From positions 697,001-761,000 of the forward strand of contig QUOL01000012.1 of assembly GCA_009761415.1 (NCBI GenBank): DNA of 64,000 nucleotides, in the 5' to 3' direction. Position numbers and translations under genes: made by a program. The notes under the pieces are model-generated. The model saw nothing but the letters and a program-made list of their open reading frames with translations, ran no database searches and had not been told where the DNA came from. Position 1 is the stretch's first letter. Every line of letters starts with the position of its first letter. Source of the DNA: Sarcomyxa edulis. Taxonomy: Eukaryota > Basidiomycota > Agaricomycetes > Agaricales > Mycenaceae. This document shows, one piece after another, positions 24,015 to 35,904 of this stretch.

Positions 24015-24584
24015 ATGAACGCCAACGCCAACGCTGAAGTTGCGATCGCAAGACAGCCTCAGGCTGCAGTGGAAATGAGTAAGCTCAACCTCCCCTTCCC
24101 AGCGCGTCGAACGTCATAACCCAGCAATGCATGCTCGTTGTAGACGTCATGAACCCTGCTCTTACTGCCTCGAAGCAGGCTCACATCGAGCACGGACATC
24201 AACACAGAGCCTCTCGTCTTCGTGGCGGTGGCGCGGCAAAGGTGTGTATCGAATCCGAACTATCGCCTCAACAACGTTAACGTTCCTCACCCTATAGGAT
24301 TGTTTCCTTGGCATGGTGGAATGTTTCTTCTGCTTCGGTGAGTGATTGCGAGCCTCGCTGAGGACGGACAACTCATACACATTGCTCTTCCTACAGAGTG
24401 CTGCAAGGTTCGTACCAGAACGCTCGGTCCGATCTTGAGCCCCAATAACGAACTCCCTCATAGGGATGCTGCGAGTGCTTCGCAGACATCATCTGTATGT
24501 CACTGCTACCATCGAACCTTGGTACGTATGCACTGATGAATGATGTGTTACTTTACAGGCTGCCCTTGCGAAATGTGCTGTTAG
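24015..24584 (+). CDS. Small cysteine-rich protein B (tandem pair)
   Basis: Six exons, 24015-24078, 24144-24241, 24298-24337, 24397-24407, 24464-24494 and 24559-24584, join to 89 residues. It parallels gene A throughout: the same intron phases, a His- and Arg-rich linker ending RLRGGGAAK, and a Cys-rich tail (FLGMVECFFCFECC, GCCECF, CCPCEMCC). Exons 3-6 have identical lengths in both copies (40, 11, 31 and 26 nt), while the N-terminal exons differ. The 11-nt exon encodes part of E-C-C-K and has a better donor than in gene A. The pair clearly arose by tandem duplication. Role unknown; membrane association through the Cys-rich tail is plausible. It is convergent with the molybdoenzyme gene, 115 bases away. 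Confidence 0.84.
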
Positions 24585-24699
24585 ACAGTCATGGAGAAAG
24601 AATGAGACGATAGAAGAATTGATGAGATTTGTACTGACTATATACGTAAATGCGATCTGGACTCTCTCGACGACACCATTCAGACACAAAGAAGTGTTC

Positions 24700-27131
24700 T
24701 CAATCCAGCGGCTCCCTTGGGTGTTTCCTGACTGCCTCAAGATACTTCTGAGGGTCCTCCATAGCCCACTCGAGTGGCTTGGAAAGCTCCTCGATATTCT
24801 CCCCTCTCGAACGAAGTTCTTTCAGACGTTTAGCAGTAGCCGGCCGTGATCTATTGACGCTGTAAATCTTGATACGGTGGCAGGAGGACGTAACGTGTAG
24901 GTCCCAGCTACCACGTTCGTGGTGTTTAGCGGAAAAAGAAAGAATCCTGTAGATAAACGAACTCACTTCCAAGCGGAACGCACAAAAGTGGGCTCCGTGT
25001 TATTCGACGAGTCCCACGTTCGAACGCAGAACTCTAGCCAGCCCTCTGGGTCTACGGGTAGTTTGATCTTCCAGAGTCGCCATGCATGGTAATGCTACAT
25101 TGCAAAGTCGGAAACTCAGAAGATGGAAGGAAAGAGCGGTGCATACAAGCAAGACATACCTTTTCTGTCAAATCCTCTTCGTCGACAGCGTACCATACAT
25201 GACCGCTACAAGGGGGATCAATAAACCTTGTCGCAACAAGAAAGGAACAGGATTGATGACACACCCATCCGGAGACACCTCGACGCGTTCCACCCAATTT
25301 CCCCCACCGCTGTATGCCCAACCCTTCAATTCGATAGTCCCATCGTGAACAATCACGCTTCGATCTATTGGACTGATAATAGCGCTCCTGCATGATGCGA
25401 GGAATCAACAACAATCCGTCGAAAGAGTAGAGAAAACATACGAAACAGGCATGTTCCCAATAGAGAACCCATTCGAATATTTGACGTTCTGTTTCCCAAT
25501 CTATCCAGAAGATGTGTCAGAAAATGAAGTTCAACAAGATCCCTAGTCGACTCACTTGTGAGGTATAATACAGATACTCTTGCCTCTGCACCGGCCCCAT
25601 ACTCGGCTCACTCAAAGCCCTGATCTTATACACCCACTTACAGCTCCTTGCACCGATATACCCCGTCACGACCACTCGCAACGGTGCACCATGTATTTTC
25701 GGCAAAGGCTTCCCATTCATCTCCCACGCCAGTAGTACTTCCTCGTTCTGTCGAACTTTGCGCCATGGGACAGATACAGCGTAGTTGAAGACATTGCCCT
25801 TCTTGAAATATGTGTCCGCACCGATAAATTCGAGGTGTGAGCAGGAGGAGAGGACACCACCGCAGGCTAACTTCAGAACTTTCTTTAGGGGTACGCCGCG
25901 GTAGACTGCTGTTCCACTGTTTATTATTCTCTCTTCAGTAGTGCTTTTTATACAGATTGGAGAGGATATACGTACATTGCACCTTCACCCCTAAAAACAA
26001 TGAGAATAAGAAACATACAGATTCCTGGATTGAATTGAGGACTGAGAAACGTACCATGGCGCCTATGGCACAACAATCCCATTGGTTTCAAAGTAACAAT
26101 AATTCATGCGGAGGAGACGTACATTGATCAATTCATCTCCATCTCCCGGATACTCGCGTATCTGCTCAATACGACGAGTTCCACTACATTGTAGTGTCAC
26201 CGTCACTTCTGTCTGACTGCATGTATATGATATTGTATGAGAAATATGGAACAAGTGAAAATTTCGATCGAGGAACCTACGGAAATTTGGACGCATCTTT
26301 GAGGTCCTTCAGAGACAACTTGACTGATTTATTGACGAGACCGTCTATCTCCAACTCAAACGCGTCTTCCTCGATGTTGGGGATCCCCCCGTGGTTTCGT
26401 ACACTGCAGCCATAGTGAGTGATCTCGAAAAGACAATCAAACAAAAAAGGCTCCGCACAAATGAAACTTGTTATCCGTCAACTTCCCCAATAAAAGCTGT
26501 TCACGAGTCGTTTCGCCGTTATAAGGAAAATCCAATAAATGGATTAGGGCTGGTTTCTCTTTCTGGACGGTCTCCCAGCTGAAATCGACGATGTATTTGA
26601 GTCCGAGGGCTTCATGATACTCTTTCCATCGATATCTATATTTTTCGTGGGATGGTCAGGGTATGGTCTGCAAGTCAAGAACGATACATACCCAATCAAG
26701 ATAGGGTTTGTGGTTGGGAGAGGACCGCTCTGAAAATCTGTCAAGAGGCAATGAACTTCACCAGACTTGATCGAGGAGACAATGCGATTCACCGTACCTG
26801 GACTAGGGGTGAACGTTTTCGTCTTCAAGATTTTTGTCGCCTCCTCTTTTTTCTCTGGATAGTTCTCCCATTCGACATATCTAACGATACGACAGCTGAG
26901 TGTCTCTATTTTCGTAGAAACTACGTTTCCAGAAACCACATACCCGTCCCAGCCGACCTTTTCCTCCGGGAACAATGAGCTCTTGGTAGCAGGTTGACTC
27001 GGAGATATAACAGAAGGACTCTCGTCAGTAGATGGCATATTCTGCTCCGAAGGCCTCCTAACATGCCCACCGACAAAACCCTTGAAGCGTTTGGAGATCG
27101 AACTAGTACGTGAATGAGTGGTCCCGGACAT
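24700..27131 (-). CDS. Sulfite-oxidase-type molybdopterin oxidoreductase
   Basis: A gene of about nine exons. The N-terminal extension (YVEWENYPEKKEEATKI, then the DTNPIL-like PTTNPILIG) leads into a RWKEYHEALG-type segment. The oxidoreductase molybdopterin-binding domain follows: NHGGIPNIEEDAFELEIDGL, the Mo-ligand cysteine in TLQCSGTRR, IHGAPLRVVVTGYIGARSCKW, then the dimerisation domain with ELKGWAYSGGG, WVERVEVSPDGG and a C-terminal WDLHVTSS. No cytochrome b5 or FAD/NADH domain is present, so it is not nitrate reductase. The known reaction of relatives is oxidation of sulfite to sulfate; the CSGTRR variant instead of CAGNRR is usual in fungal members as I recall. Two start codons are possible, 27131 and 27149. 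The splice at about 26455 uses a GTGCGG donor, chosen because it restores HFVRNHGG. Confidence 0.87.
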
Positions 27132-27149
27132 TTGTCGAAAACTATGCAC

Positions 27150-28291
27150 AAGAAGAATGAAGTCCCTCCTACTTTATATACCCGGCCTGTCGAGCATGGT
27201 TTTGGGCCACGGTCCGAGGTTTGACAGGACACTATATCAAAGAAGATAGGACGATATATGATAAGATGACATACCCAACGTGACCGTACGGCGACAACGG
27301 AATCTGTGGGTTTTGTGCGTGAACAAGACGAATCAAGAATCACCTTTGAATGTGTCTGACGGCATTCGCCTGAATCAATTCACCGAGCCACAGACCAATC
27401 TTGACTACAATGAATACGAGAAGCGTAGTACCAGGTGGAGAGCCTCGAGGAGAGAGAAGAACGATTTGTTTAAACAGGTGGTTTGACAATTCCCAGACTG
27501 ATTTTATAATACACGATCGATGCGTCTTCGGAAGTGATAGCTAAATATATTTCAGAAGGGTTTGAAAGAGATGTGAAGGCGCTTTGAAGCCTGATAGGAT
27601 ATACGAGCGCTGAGGTCAGCTGGTTTCTCTAGTGAATGAACGAGGCTCGGTAGCGCACCATGCAAAAGATATCGTTTCGGCGAGGGAACATGGGACGACG
27701 TGTAAGGTTGTTTCCTGAAGTTTTACGAGATTCAACGGAGTATAGATAATGATAACAGCAAGTGTGGGCGTACTGTATTTGGTCTCTTTCCCTTGATTGC
27801 GCCTCGCGAACAGTCCTTCAAATCTACGACTTCGATATCGGTCCATGATTGGGCTGCCATGAAAGGCCACCTCAGCATTGGGAGATCATCAGAAGAACTA
27901 GAATACTCACCAAACATCAAATCATTGTAGGCCTGGAATAAGCAGCCAGCTGCACGGGGGTACGATGTGAGGAGAGATGACAATGCTTGATACTGATTGG
28001 CGCGAATGTTATGACTTAGAATTGTTGAGTATGTGAAAGTAAATCATCACATACAGATGGATGGGTCTCTATAGTTGCAGCCATTCCAGAATATCCAGAC
28101 TGCCAGTCCTGCTGAGATGGTTTTTGGTAAAGTCAAAAAATCGCGATCGCACAGCCACCTCCTGACCTTGTGAATCTCTCTGACTCGACAACCATCAACC
28201 GGAGCGGCGAGCCCCAAGCGAGCCCAGTCCGAGAATGCAGCTACAAAGCACCTAGTTGTCTACTATCGTGTGCAGATTTCTTTTTCTCACT
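27150..28291. other. Divergent intergenic region, molybdoenzyme / 2OG oxygenase
   Basis: About 1.1 kb between divergent genes, presumably holding both promoters. Two overlapping minus-strand frames at 27616-27983 have a mildly hydrophobic stretch but no start, exon chain or family I can defend. I see no RNA gene or repeat. Confidence 0.45.
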
Positions 28292-29071
28292 ATGGAGTCT
28301 GCTCTGACACCCTCTGCGACTTTGATCGATTTTTCTCAAACGCCTCTTGCCGACAACTACAGTCATTTCTACGCCAAGATCTTGGACGATGTGTTTTCAC
28401 CCTCTGAATGCGCTGCGCTTATCGATCTGGCATCGTCAGACGATGAGTGGAAGCCTGCAGGTCTCAGTGCAGAATCGGCTGAGCAGCAAACGGTCCACTC
28501 AGACTTTCGCAATAGCGAGCGCATAATCCGTGTAGACAATGATACCGCCAGTATGATTTACGGTCGTTTGCGCCCTCTCGTAGAGGAAGATATATCGATC
28601 ATAGAGCCTGGTGGTAAATGGGAAGCGATTACGGGTAAATTGAAGAGGAAGAAGGGCCAAGTTTGGGCCCTGGCTGGGTACGAGATTCGCCTGTAGTACT
28701 CACTGTCCAAATACAAACTCACATCTACCACCAGAGTTTGCCCTCGTTTGAGCTTCCTCCGCTATGGTCCTGGGCATTATTTTAAGCCCCACTGCGATGG
28801 GCTCAATGACTATCCAGATGGGAGTCAAAAATCGTTCGTTACGCTTCATCTGTACCTTAACGACTCTTCGGTTCAATCTGAAGAGCTCTCTGGGGGTGCG
28901 ACTCGGTTCTGGACGCCCAACAAGAAACATTTCTTGGATGTGGAACCGAAAGTGGGAAGAGTGCTGGTGTTTCAGCAACGGATGCTAGTTCATTCTGGAG
29001 AAGAGGTTATCAAGGGTATCAAGTATACTATGCGTAGTGATTTTATGTTCGAGCAGGTACCAGCCCAATAG
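28292..29071 (+). CDS. 2-oxoglutarate/Fe(II) dioxygenase, prolyl 4-hydroxylase-like
   Basis: Exons 28292-28677 and 28735-29071 join to 240 residues. The core has the double-stranded beta-helix pattern: LSFLRYGPGHYFKPHCDG supplies the metal-binding His-x-Asp, VTLHLYLND the central strand, SGGATRFW the next, and VLVFQQRMLVHSGEEV the distal His, followed by a Lys or Arg (YTMRSD) that would bind 2-oxoglutarate. No signal peptide is present, so it is probably intracellular, unlike secretory collagen prolyl hydroxylases. The substrate cannot be predicted; fungal relatives of this small class are largely uncharacterised. The ATG at 28292 is used because upstream in-frame sequence to 28256 looks like leader. 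Confidence 0.87.
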
Positions 29072-29379
29072 CGTACGAGGTCCAGCGATCCCAATTCGAT
29101 TTATATTCATCACATGACTTGGACGCGTCGCGGGTCAATGAACGTGTGACTACGTTGTGACTACGTCATAGCACTCCTCACGCACGAGTCTTACCCCCAG
29201 GTTTCAGAAATAAATCAAAATTCTCTTGGACTATACCCGATATCCGTCGTCGCTCCTGATCTGCTCACAACCCCGTCATGATAATCCCCCTGTCGTCATC
29301 GTCATCGTCATCTGCGCAATCTATATAAGACTAGCGACTGCGCAATAATTTCTCTTTCACAACTCTCTCTCATACCACC
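29072..29379 (+). promoter_or_regulatory. Promoter region of CsbD-like gene, with TATA box and STRE-like site
   Basis: The spacer contains TATATAA at 29322-29328, 52-58 bases before the ATG, and a CCCCT stress-element-like pentamer within 29286-29291, next to a TCATCG-type triplet run at about 29293-29311. This arrangement suits a stress-induced gene, but activity is inferred. Confidence 0.45.
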
Positions 29380-30246
29380 ATGTCTTACGATCGCAACACC
29401 AACACCAACAACACTTCCGGCAATGAATTTGGCCGTCAGAACGACTCTTCGTTCGGCTCTGACTTCAACCAGTCCCAGCCTTCTGCCACCAACGACAGTT
29501 ATGGACGCCAATCCAACTCTAACTCTCAAGGAGTTGACAGCTTTGGAGGTGAGTCTCACCCTCTTCGTAGTCGCAACTGTTGTGCTGATAGTTTACAAAG
29601 GTTTAGACAGAAACGACACATCTGCAGGCGGGTTTAGCTCCCACCACAACGCTCCCACTCACGCCAGTAGCCACGAACCCATTTCCGGAGGCGGCTTCGG
29701 CTCCTCCAACACCAACTCAGACTCTTACGGCAGTGGTCAAGCCATCGCCAGCAACCTCGGCTCCACCGGTGGAGGCTACGGCTCCACACAGCAAACGGGA
29801 GGGTTTGGTGGCGTCGCAGACAGTCGCGATGATGGCTTTGGGTCAACCGAACGCTCTCAGTACGGTTCCACCGGCGGAAACGCCAGGTCGAACACCAACA
29901 CCGACATTTATGGCTCCGAAGGAAACACTGGCATCTCTGGCGATCATACGAGCCATAATGATGATAGCCAGAACCAGGGGCACAAGCCTACCATCGGCGA
30001 CAAGATGCGTGGTATGTTCAACGTTGTTCTTCGTCTTTTCGGCACCCATTCTTATCCCTTGACTTTGTAGGTGGTGCCGAGCAAATAGCTGGCAAGATGA
30101 CCAAAAACCAAGGACTCGTCGAGAAAGGCCAGGAGCGCAAAGTATGCCGATCGTATTTTTACCTATTTCTCCTTTTTTCTAACGCCTCTTCTCATTCTCC
30201 TTAGGCCGGCGAACTTGGTAACAACTCAACTGCCGACAACTATTAA
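29380..30246 (+). CDS. Ser/Gly/Asn-rich protein with C-terminal CsbD-like stress domain
   Basis: Exons 29380-29548, 29601-30011, 30071-30141 and 30205-30246 join to 230 residues. Residues 1-180 are low-complexity, rich in Ser, Asn, Gly, Gln and Asp, with repeating YGS, GFGS and SNSN units, resembling fungal DDR48-like proteins. The C-terminal 40 residues contain GDKMRGGAEQIAGKMTKNQG followed by KGQERKAGEL, a good match to the CsbD-like module first described as a bacterial sigma-B stress protein and common in fungi. The protein is likely soluble, heat-stable and stress-induced. Molecular function is unknown. The last exon is only 42 nt. Confidence 0.82.
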
Positions 30247-30532
30247 ATGCATACCTGTCTCCATACTCTTGCTGTCTTGTTTTCATCACACATCGCACAA
30301 CTACTGTAATTGTACCCTACTCTTCTGTAGCCTATATCCGGGAAGAAACGACGAAGTAAATTGATTCCATGTTATCTCTATCAATACATATGCCCGTAAG
30401 TATCAATAAAGAATTCTGTATCCACGATAATGCTCCGCAAAATCGCTTCACCGCAAAGATGTTTTGTATGCCTGCTATTTCCTGCTGCGGATGAGTATAT
30501 TGTACATTTTGAATTGTAGAGATGAAAATCAG

Positions 30533-31710
30533 TCATGGCCCATCAAAATGAAGTCCCAACCCGTCCAGCACGTCTTCCATGACCGTCTCCGCCGCCTCAA
30601 GTGCATTGAGAGTACACTGTAGCGAGATCGATTCGGAAAGATCCAGAACCAATGCTCTCTTCGATAAATCAGTCATACATCTCAGCCTTCCCAATACGTC
30701 TGCTATTCCGAAACATCGCGTTTCTGTCGCGCTGCCGCTCTCAAACCAGTTCTGCCTCCATGTCTCGATACATCGAGAGTGGCAAGTACAGTCATTTGAC
30801 TTGGGCATGGGAAGAGTTGGGGGAGTCGTGCGGATGCGTTCCCAGAGGTTCGTCAGAGTGTGGTGGGCAGACCTGAAGGTTTTGATTTGGTCCTTGTTCA
30901 TTCCGGAATCAGCGAGCGCACGAGACAAGTATTTCCGGCTTCGTCGTCTCGAGTCAGTGGTAGGAGCAATAGCATCAGTGAGTTGTCTGTAACGTATGAT
31001 TCCCTGGAGTCTGCGCATCCTATGTTTTTCCGCAGCGACCAGGAGGACGGGGTCTGACGGGAGGTCTCCCCAGAGAACCCGAGACATGAGGGTGTTGACG
31101 ATGATATCACAGAGTTTGAGGTGGTTGTGGAGGATGGCCATGTCCAATAAGCGGACGTAGGTAGTCGCGGAAGCGGTTGTCCGGAGAGGACTCTTGAGAT
31201 CCCGGGCAGAGGCGTAAATCGAATCGACCGCCCAGCGTTCGAAGGACTGAAAATTGTATTTGTTCGCGATTTCTGCGATGTCGAGAAGACGCTCGATCGA
31301 TGGTGGGGGGATGAGGATATCATCCACGAGTTGGAAGTTGACGGGTCTGGGAAGTGTAGAAGCTAATGGGTGAGACGAAAATAGTTGGAGGCTGGGGTCG
31401 TGCATACTCACGAGGTATGAAGACTTCGAAAGAGTGCTCGAAAATGAGAGGTCGTGTCGGAGAGCATTGCAGCATCATCGTTGCAAATCTCTCTTGATGA
31501 TGGCTTTCGGACTGCTGATGGTGTGACTGGACGGATCTTGAGACGGAACAAACTTTAGTAATGACTTCAATATAACGTATAAGCTCACTAACGTACATTC
31601 AGAGTAGTATTGTCCACATGAAGGGCACAAGACGCCTCGGGCGTGTCATTGTCAGGTATCAGACGACCTACCAGAGGTGTCTGAGAACTCGATGCGGCTA
31701 CAAATACCAT
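30533..31710 (-). CDS. BTB-family protein with degenerate BTB region
   Basis: The main exon (below about 31360) encodes the C-terminal module of a large Agaricomycete BTB family: SIERLLDIAEIANKYNFQSF, RLLDMAILHNHLKLCDIIV, VAAEKHRMRRLQGI, HHTLTNLWERI and a final LEAAETVMEDVLDGLG helix. Upstream exons, tentatively starting at 31710, give CALHVDNTTLN where BTB proteins normally have their first strands. Frame is then lost or changed around 31450-31540, and I could not rebuild a full BTB fold. It may be a diverged member or a gene losing its 5' half. BTB proteins often act as Cul3 adaptors; that is not established for this family. Confidence 0.6.
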
Positions 31711-32368
31711 GCCTTTGCGTGATAGCCGTGGGGAACCCTTCGATTGCATAAGACGAGCAGCTAGCCGAGACACCATGCCCGAAAATGACTTTGCTGGGTT
31801 TGTTGCAGCCCTCAAGGCGCGGGTAATGGACCTCAGAGTGCGTTGGGCCATTGGGCTGGTCAGACTTGTCAAGCGCCAGGGAGGAATGGAGAGGAGAAGG
31901 GGCCTGAGGGTGGACCCCTTCACATGAGATAGGTAGATATAGGATTGTGATTCGGAAGTGACTGAGGGAGAATCGGCATACCATGAAGTCTACACGTGTT
32001 CTGTGCGTGTGGACTTTGTGAAAGTGAACATACGAAGGGTATTCTGATAAGACATCCCGGGGAAGGGAAATGAACTTCCTCACTAAGACCTTTCCTTTCG
32101 CAAATTGTCCACGGGAACATATATGTCTCAAGGTGAAAGGTGAGGCTTGAATTGGAGAGATGGAAATAACATACGCCAAGATCCCGGCAAGGTCTAATAT
32201 TTGGTCTTCTCCTTGAAAACAAACAGATCAGGTCTGAGACGCTCCGAGACCCGAAGTCAACCTGCGGATAAGAATAACAATGAGCTAGAAGTTCGTATCA
32301 TAAGAAAGAAGAAGGATTCACGATAGAAGAATAACGATATATAGAGTGGTAATAACAGGTAATTTCAG
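31711..32368. other. Spacer within BTB cluster
   Basis: About 660 bases. Long minus-strand frames (for example 31652-32179) run through it, but their translation lacks BTB strand patterns. It could be a decayed BTB 5' region or only the promoter of the 30533-31710 gene. Confidence 0.35.
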
Positions 32369-33643
32369 TCACGCAGAGTCAAAGAAATGATTGTAAAGCT
32401 CATCCGAAAGACGTCGGATGGTAGCTGCTGCTGCTTCCAGCGCTGCAGTCCTACAACCCAACGAATACGATATCGGCCTCCCAGAACTATCCTCTGCTTT
32501 CAGTTTATCGAACATCAGCGTAAGCTTCCCCAAGATATCGGCAGATCCGATCTTGAGCACGTCTTCGCTTTTGCTACACTTGAACCATCGACTCGACCAA
32601 AGGTTCTGGCACTGTGCGTGGGCTGCGCATGCACCCGGTGGCAGATAGGTAGGAGGGGATAAGCGTAAACGCTCCCATGTAGCTACCAGGGAGAAGTAGC
32701 CATTGAGAAGACGCAGATACTGAGCCGAGTCGAGAGAAGGATCTCCCGGGAGACGCATGCCACCCGTGGTGGTGGTGATAGCTCCCATTCCGATGAGTTT
32801 CATGTAGTAGGATGCGCCTTGGAGAGTACGGAGTTTGTGTTTGTCTGCGATAGCCAGAGCTGGGGTAGGGGGGATGGTACCTCGGAGGATCTGAGCAACC
32901 CAATTTTCTACCATGATATCTCGAAGCCCAACGTGATTCGTCATAACAGCGACTTCCAAGACCCGTGTGCATAGATCAGACGAGGAGTAGCAGGGAGAAA
33001 CGGTAGGGCAGCTGGCGGAATTATAGATCAATTCCATTGCCCACGACGTGATAGATGAAAAGTGATATTTGTGGGTAATCCTGGCGATCGTGATGAGGCG
33101 GTCTAGGATATGACTAGACATGCTGGGGCAGTCACATTGCTGAAGATCATTCGGACTATATAAGCAATAGACACACAAAGGCTCTTTAGATTGTGAATGT
33201 TACAAGAGTACGGAAAATGTTACTCACAGTGCATAAAGTACCCACAGAAGTGCTTGAAATTCTTCGACAGTGTCGCCAGAGAGGACCACGGGGTTGTCAT
33301 CACTGAGTCCCTCTCCACTGGATGGGAGTAAGAACATGTCCTGGAAAGCTGAAGAATCGCGCGATAGTAGAAACCGATGTACCTAATAAAATCATGGAAG
33401 TCAGCTAGATCGATGATCAAGGAAGTGCCAGTGGTCACAAACCTTGAAGAGAACATTTTCGACGCGTATGATGCAGAAACCACCATCCATGCCATCCTTG
33501 TAATATTGAGGATCTCGGAGACCAGCAGTAGTAGAAGAATCACCGTTATTAGGACTGGAGCCAGCGCTGAAAGCAGTATCACTTTCATCTACAGTGCTAG
33601 TGTCGGAACGCTGTCGTTTACGAGGAGGTTCGAGTAGATCCAT
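32369..33643 (-). CDS. BTB/POZ domain protein
   Basis: Three exons. The first begins with an RKRQR-type basic patch and acidic/Ser-rich sequence, then DGGFCIIRVENVLFK. The second gives the BTB core VHRFLLSRDSSAFQDMF, an acidic insert and NPVVLSGDTVEEFQALLWVLY. The third starts near 33165 and carries the family C-terminal module: LDRLITIARITHKYHFSSI, RVLEVAVMTNHVGLRDIMVE, LAIADKHKLRTLQGASYY, LVATWERLRLSPP and a Cys-containing loop before a terminal helix. It is the only member of the local cluster with an intact BTB fold. A role as protein-protein adaptor, perhaps in Cul3 ligases, is inference. Confidence 0.8.
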
Positions 33644-33908
33644 CTTGTTGGAATGAAATAGCAGGAATGTACTGAATCACTGATATGGGGTTATCGATGC
33701 TGGACCTTCGGCAGTGTCGCCTTGATGAGATCTGGAGAGACGTGGCCTGGACGCGGCGGTAAGACATCACGATGCTCATAAGTCTGGACTCGGAACGCCT
33801 GCAGTGGGTTCAGTCAAAGTTTGAGTTAGAAGGTAAAAAGTTTTCATTCGCGGTATAAGTAAGTATGTCCAGGTAGATAAATAGATTAGGGTCTGTCACT
33901 ATTTATAC

Positions 33909-34701
33909 TTAATCGAAGAAATGCGTCCTCAAGTCCCTTAGAACATCAGCCAACCGTTTCTGCACTGCCAAAACAGCGGCGTTCCTACATTCTAAACCCA
34001 TCGAATGAGTAGCAGATAATGCGTAGTTCGTCCTCAGCTTTCTCTCCATATGCATCAGCCTATCCAGAACCTCCGTAGGTCCATAGCTGAGCGTAACTTC
34101 GTCTGTAGCCGCCTCCTGCCACTTCTTTCTCCACAAGCCTGCACATCCGTCGCGACGACCAGTCGTCCTACATAAAAGACCATGATCGTATTCGGGAGGC
34201 TTCAGCGAGATGATAGGCCACAAGTCGACGAGTGAACGATAGCCAACAGACAGACGACGATTCTGCTCGGTGGTCAGGGCAAGATCCAGAGCAAATCGAG
34301 GAAACGTGTCCGAAACCTCATGACTCTGCGCAGGTAATACAGTGAGACTGGCCGCTTTGACGTAGTAACTCAAAGCCTGCAACTCTGGAATGTTCCATTT
34401 GTCTGCGATGATAATGGCAGGCGTGGGACGCAATTCTCGGTGCATAAGCCCCCATCTCCAGGCGTTCATGAGCGTCATATAGGTGTGCGAATCTCCCGTA
34501 GACAGAGCTTTGTCGAGTCTACGGGCGAGATTGACTGATATGTGCAACATACGAGGGGCGATCGAGGGCGACTGGAGGGACAGTCAGCGAACGTGATGAT
34601 GAGAGGAAGTGAGACATACAGGTGAATAAGAGATCATCGAACGTAACCTGGATTGTTGATACCTTTTCCCTTTTGTACTCTATTGGTGGGTATAAGCTCA
34701 T
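33909..34701 (-). CDS. BTB-family C-terminal module protein lacking the BTB fold
   Basis: Exon 1 starts at 34701 with a short leader ending VTFDDLLFT, then a GTATGT donor; exon 2 resumes at about SPSIAPRMLHISVNLARRL. The rest parallels the neighbouring BTB genes: IIIADKWNIPELQALSYYVKA, RLSVGYRSLVDLWPIISLKPP, a Cys loop and AVLAVQKRLADVLRDLRTHFFD. No BTB strands are encoded, and I found none within the 1.2 kb upstream. It is therefore a truncated paralogue or a standalone module. Whether it is expressed is unknown. Confidence 0.6.
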
Positions 34702-35904
34702 GATTTCGGGGGGTCATAACTGCCGGTACTATGGCCGCAGAGAATTCCAGAGCGCTAACGTAGTCCATGTCTTGGATGACAGGACATCAGAAAACCAGCC
34801 AGAGCCAACCGACGCGCCTTTCAGTCGTTCGCGTCCAGATCACATGACAGCGACGATCTACCGTTTTGCATGGGCTATAGCTAGTAGAGTCCATTCCACC
34901 GAACAAGCTCAAGGTAGGAGGAGGGCAGTCGATTCCACGGTGTAATGGATGTGAGACAACGAGAAGTACGAGAAGATCGTTCATCCGGAAGCCCGTGTGA
35001 GGTCGACGTGTTTAGAGGACTGGGATGACATTTGTCTCGTAAGGGGTCCGGCGGATATGTCCGAGTCTTCTGTTGAGCCTATACTGACAGTCAGGTAGGT
35101 CCACGTCTGGGCTTAGTCAATATTGCAGAGATGATGCACAGAGATAATCAGAAACAGGCAAATAGTATTGACAGTTGCCGGTCACAGACGCCTACGATTT
35201 ATACGATTATGGTCAATCGGCAAGGAAGGGCTAGCATGACGATGCCACTCGTCAGGGTTTATTCCAATGATCTCGACACCACTAGAGTCGGGATCTATTG
35301 TGGCCGGAGAGTTCGAGGGAGCGGCTATAAGTAGACGGGTAATGTGCCAAATCCGTTGAGAAACCTACAAGGCGAGCAGCTTGATTTCATGACTCGAGTT
35401 ATTCTCTACAAGTCTCTGGGCGTGAACAGGTTTTTCCAGGGTGGGATTCCTGGAGGGAATAAGGATGCGATGTGAGGTATCTATTCCATAACATCACGGA
35501 GAGAAGATCTGTGCAAGGTACGATGAGAAATGACTGACTTGGAAAGGAATAGGCTGCACCGTTACTGACCTAGTCCATTCGTATCACAGATCTAAAGATA
35601 TCCACGGATGCTGCTGTCACAGTCCTTGGATGTTTTGCATAAGATTGAACGCGAGAAAGGGAGTCCAGCGAGCAGACCTGCCAATGCGACATCATGGTGA
35701 AGGACAAAGACCACGTGGAGTCGTTCGGCTTGTCGCGTCGGAGCCAAATCCTTTTCTTCCTTCGTACAATTCTTCGACGCGCTTAGAATCTTGGGAGCTT
35801 CTAATCAGCTCGCGTTGCTTCTCTACGGTCCTCCAAAAGTCAGAGAAAATTACAGCCATAAACGGTCGACATCGCTCTCTGAAGCAGGGCTTTCGATTCG
35901 AAAG
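34702..35904. other. Spacer between BTB cluster and MYND gene
   Basis: About 1.2 kb between divergent genes. Only short frames without motifs are present. It should contain the promoters of both flanking genes and might hold decayed BTB sequence, though I cannot show it. Confidence 0.4.
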
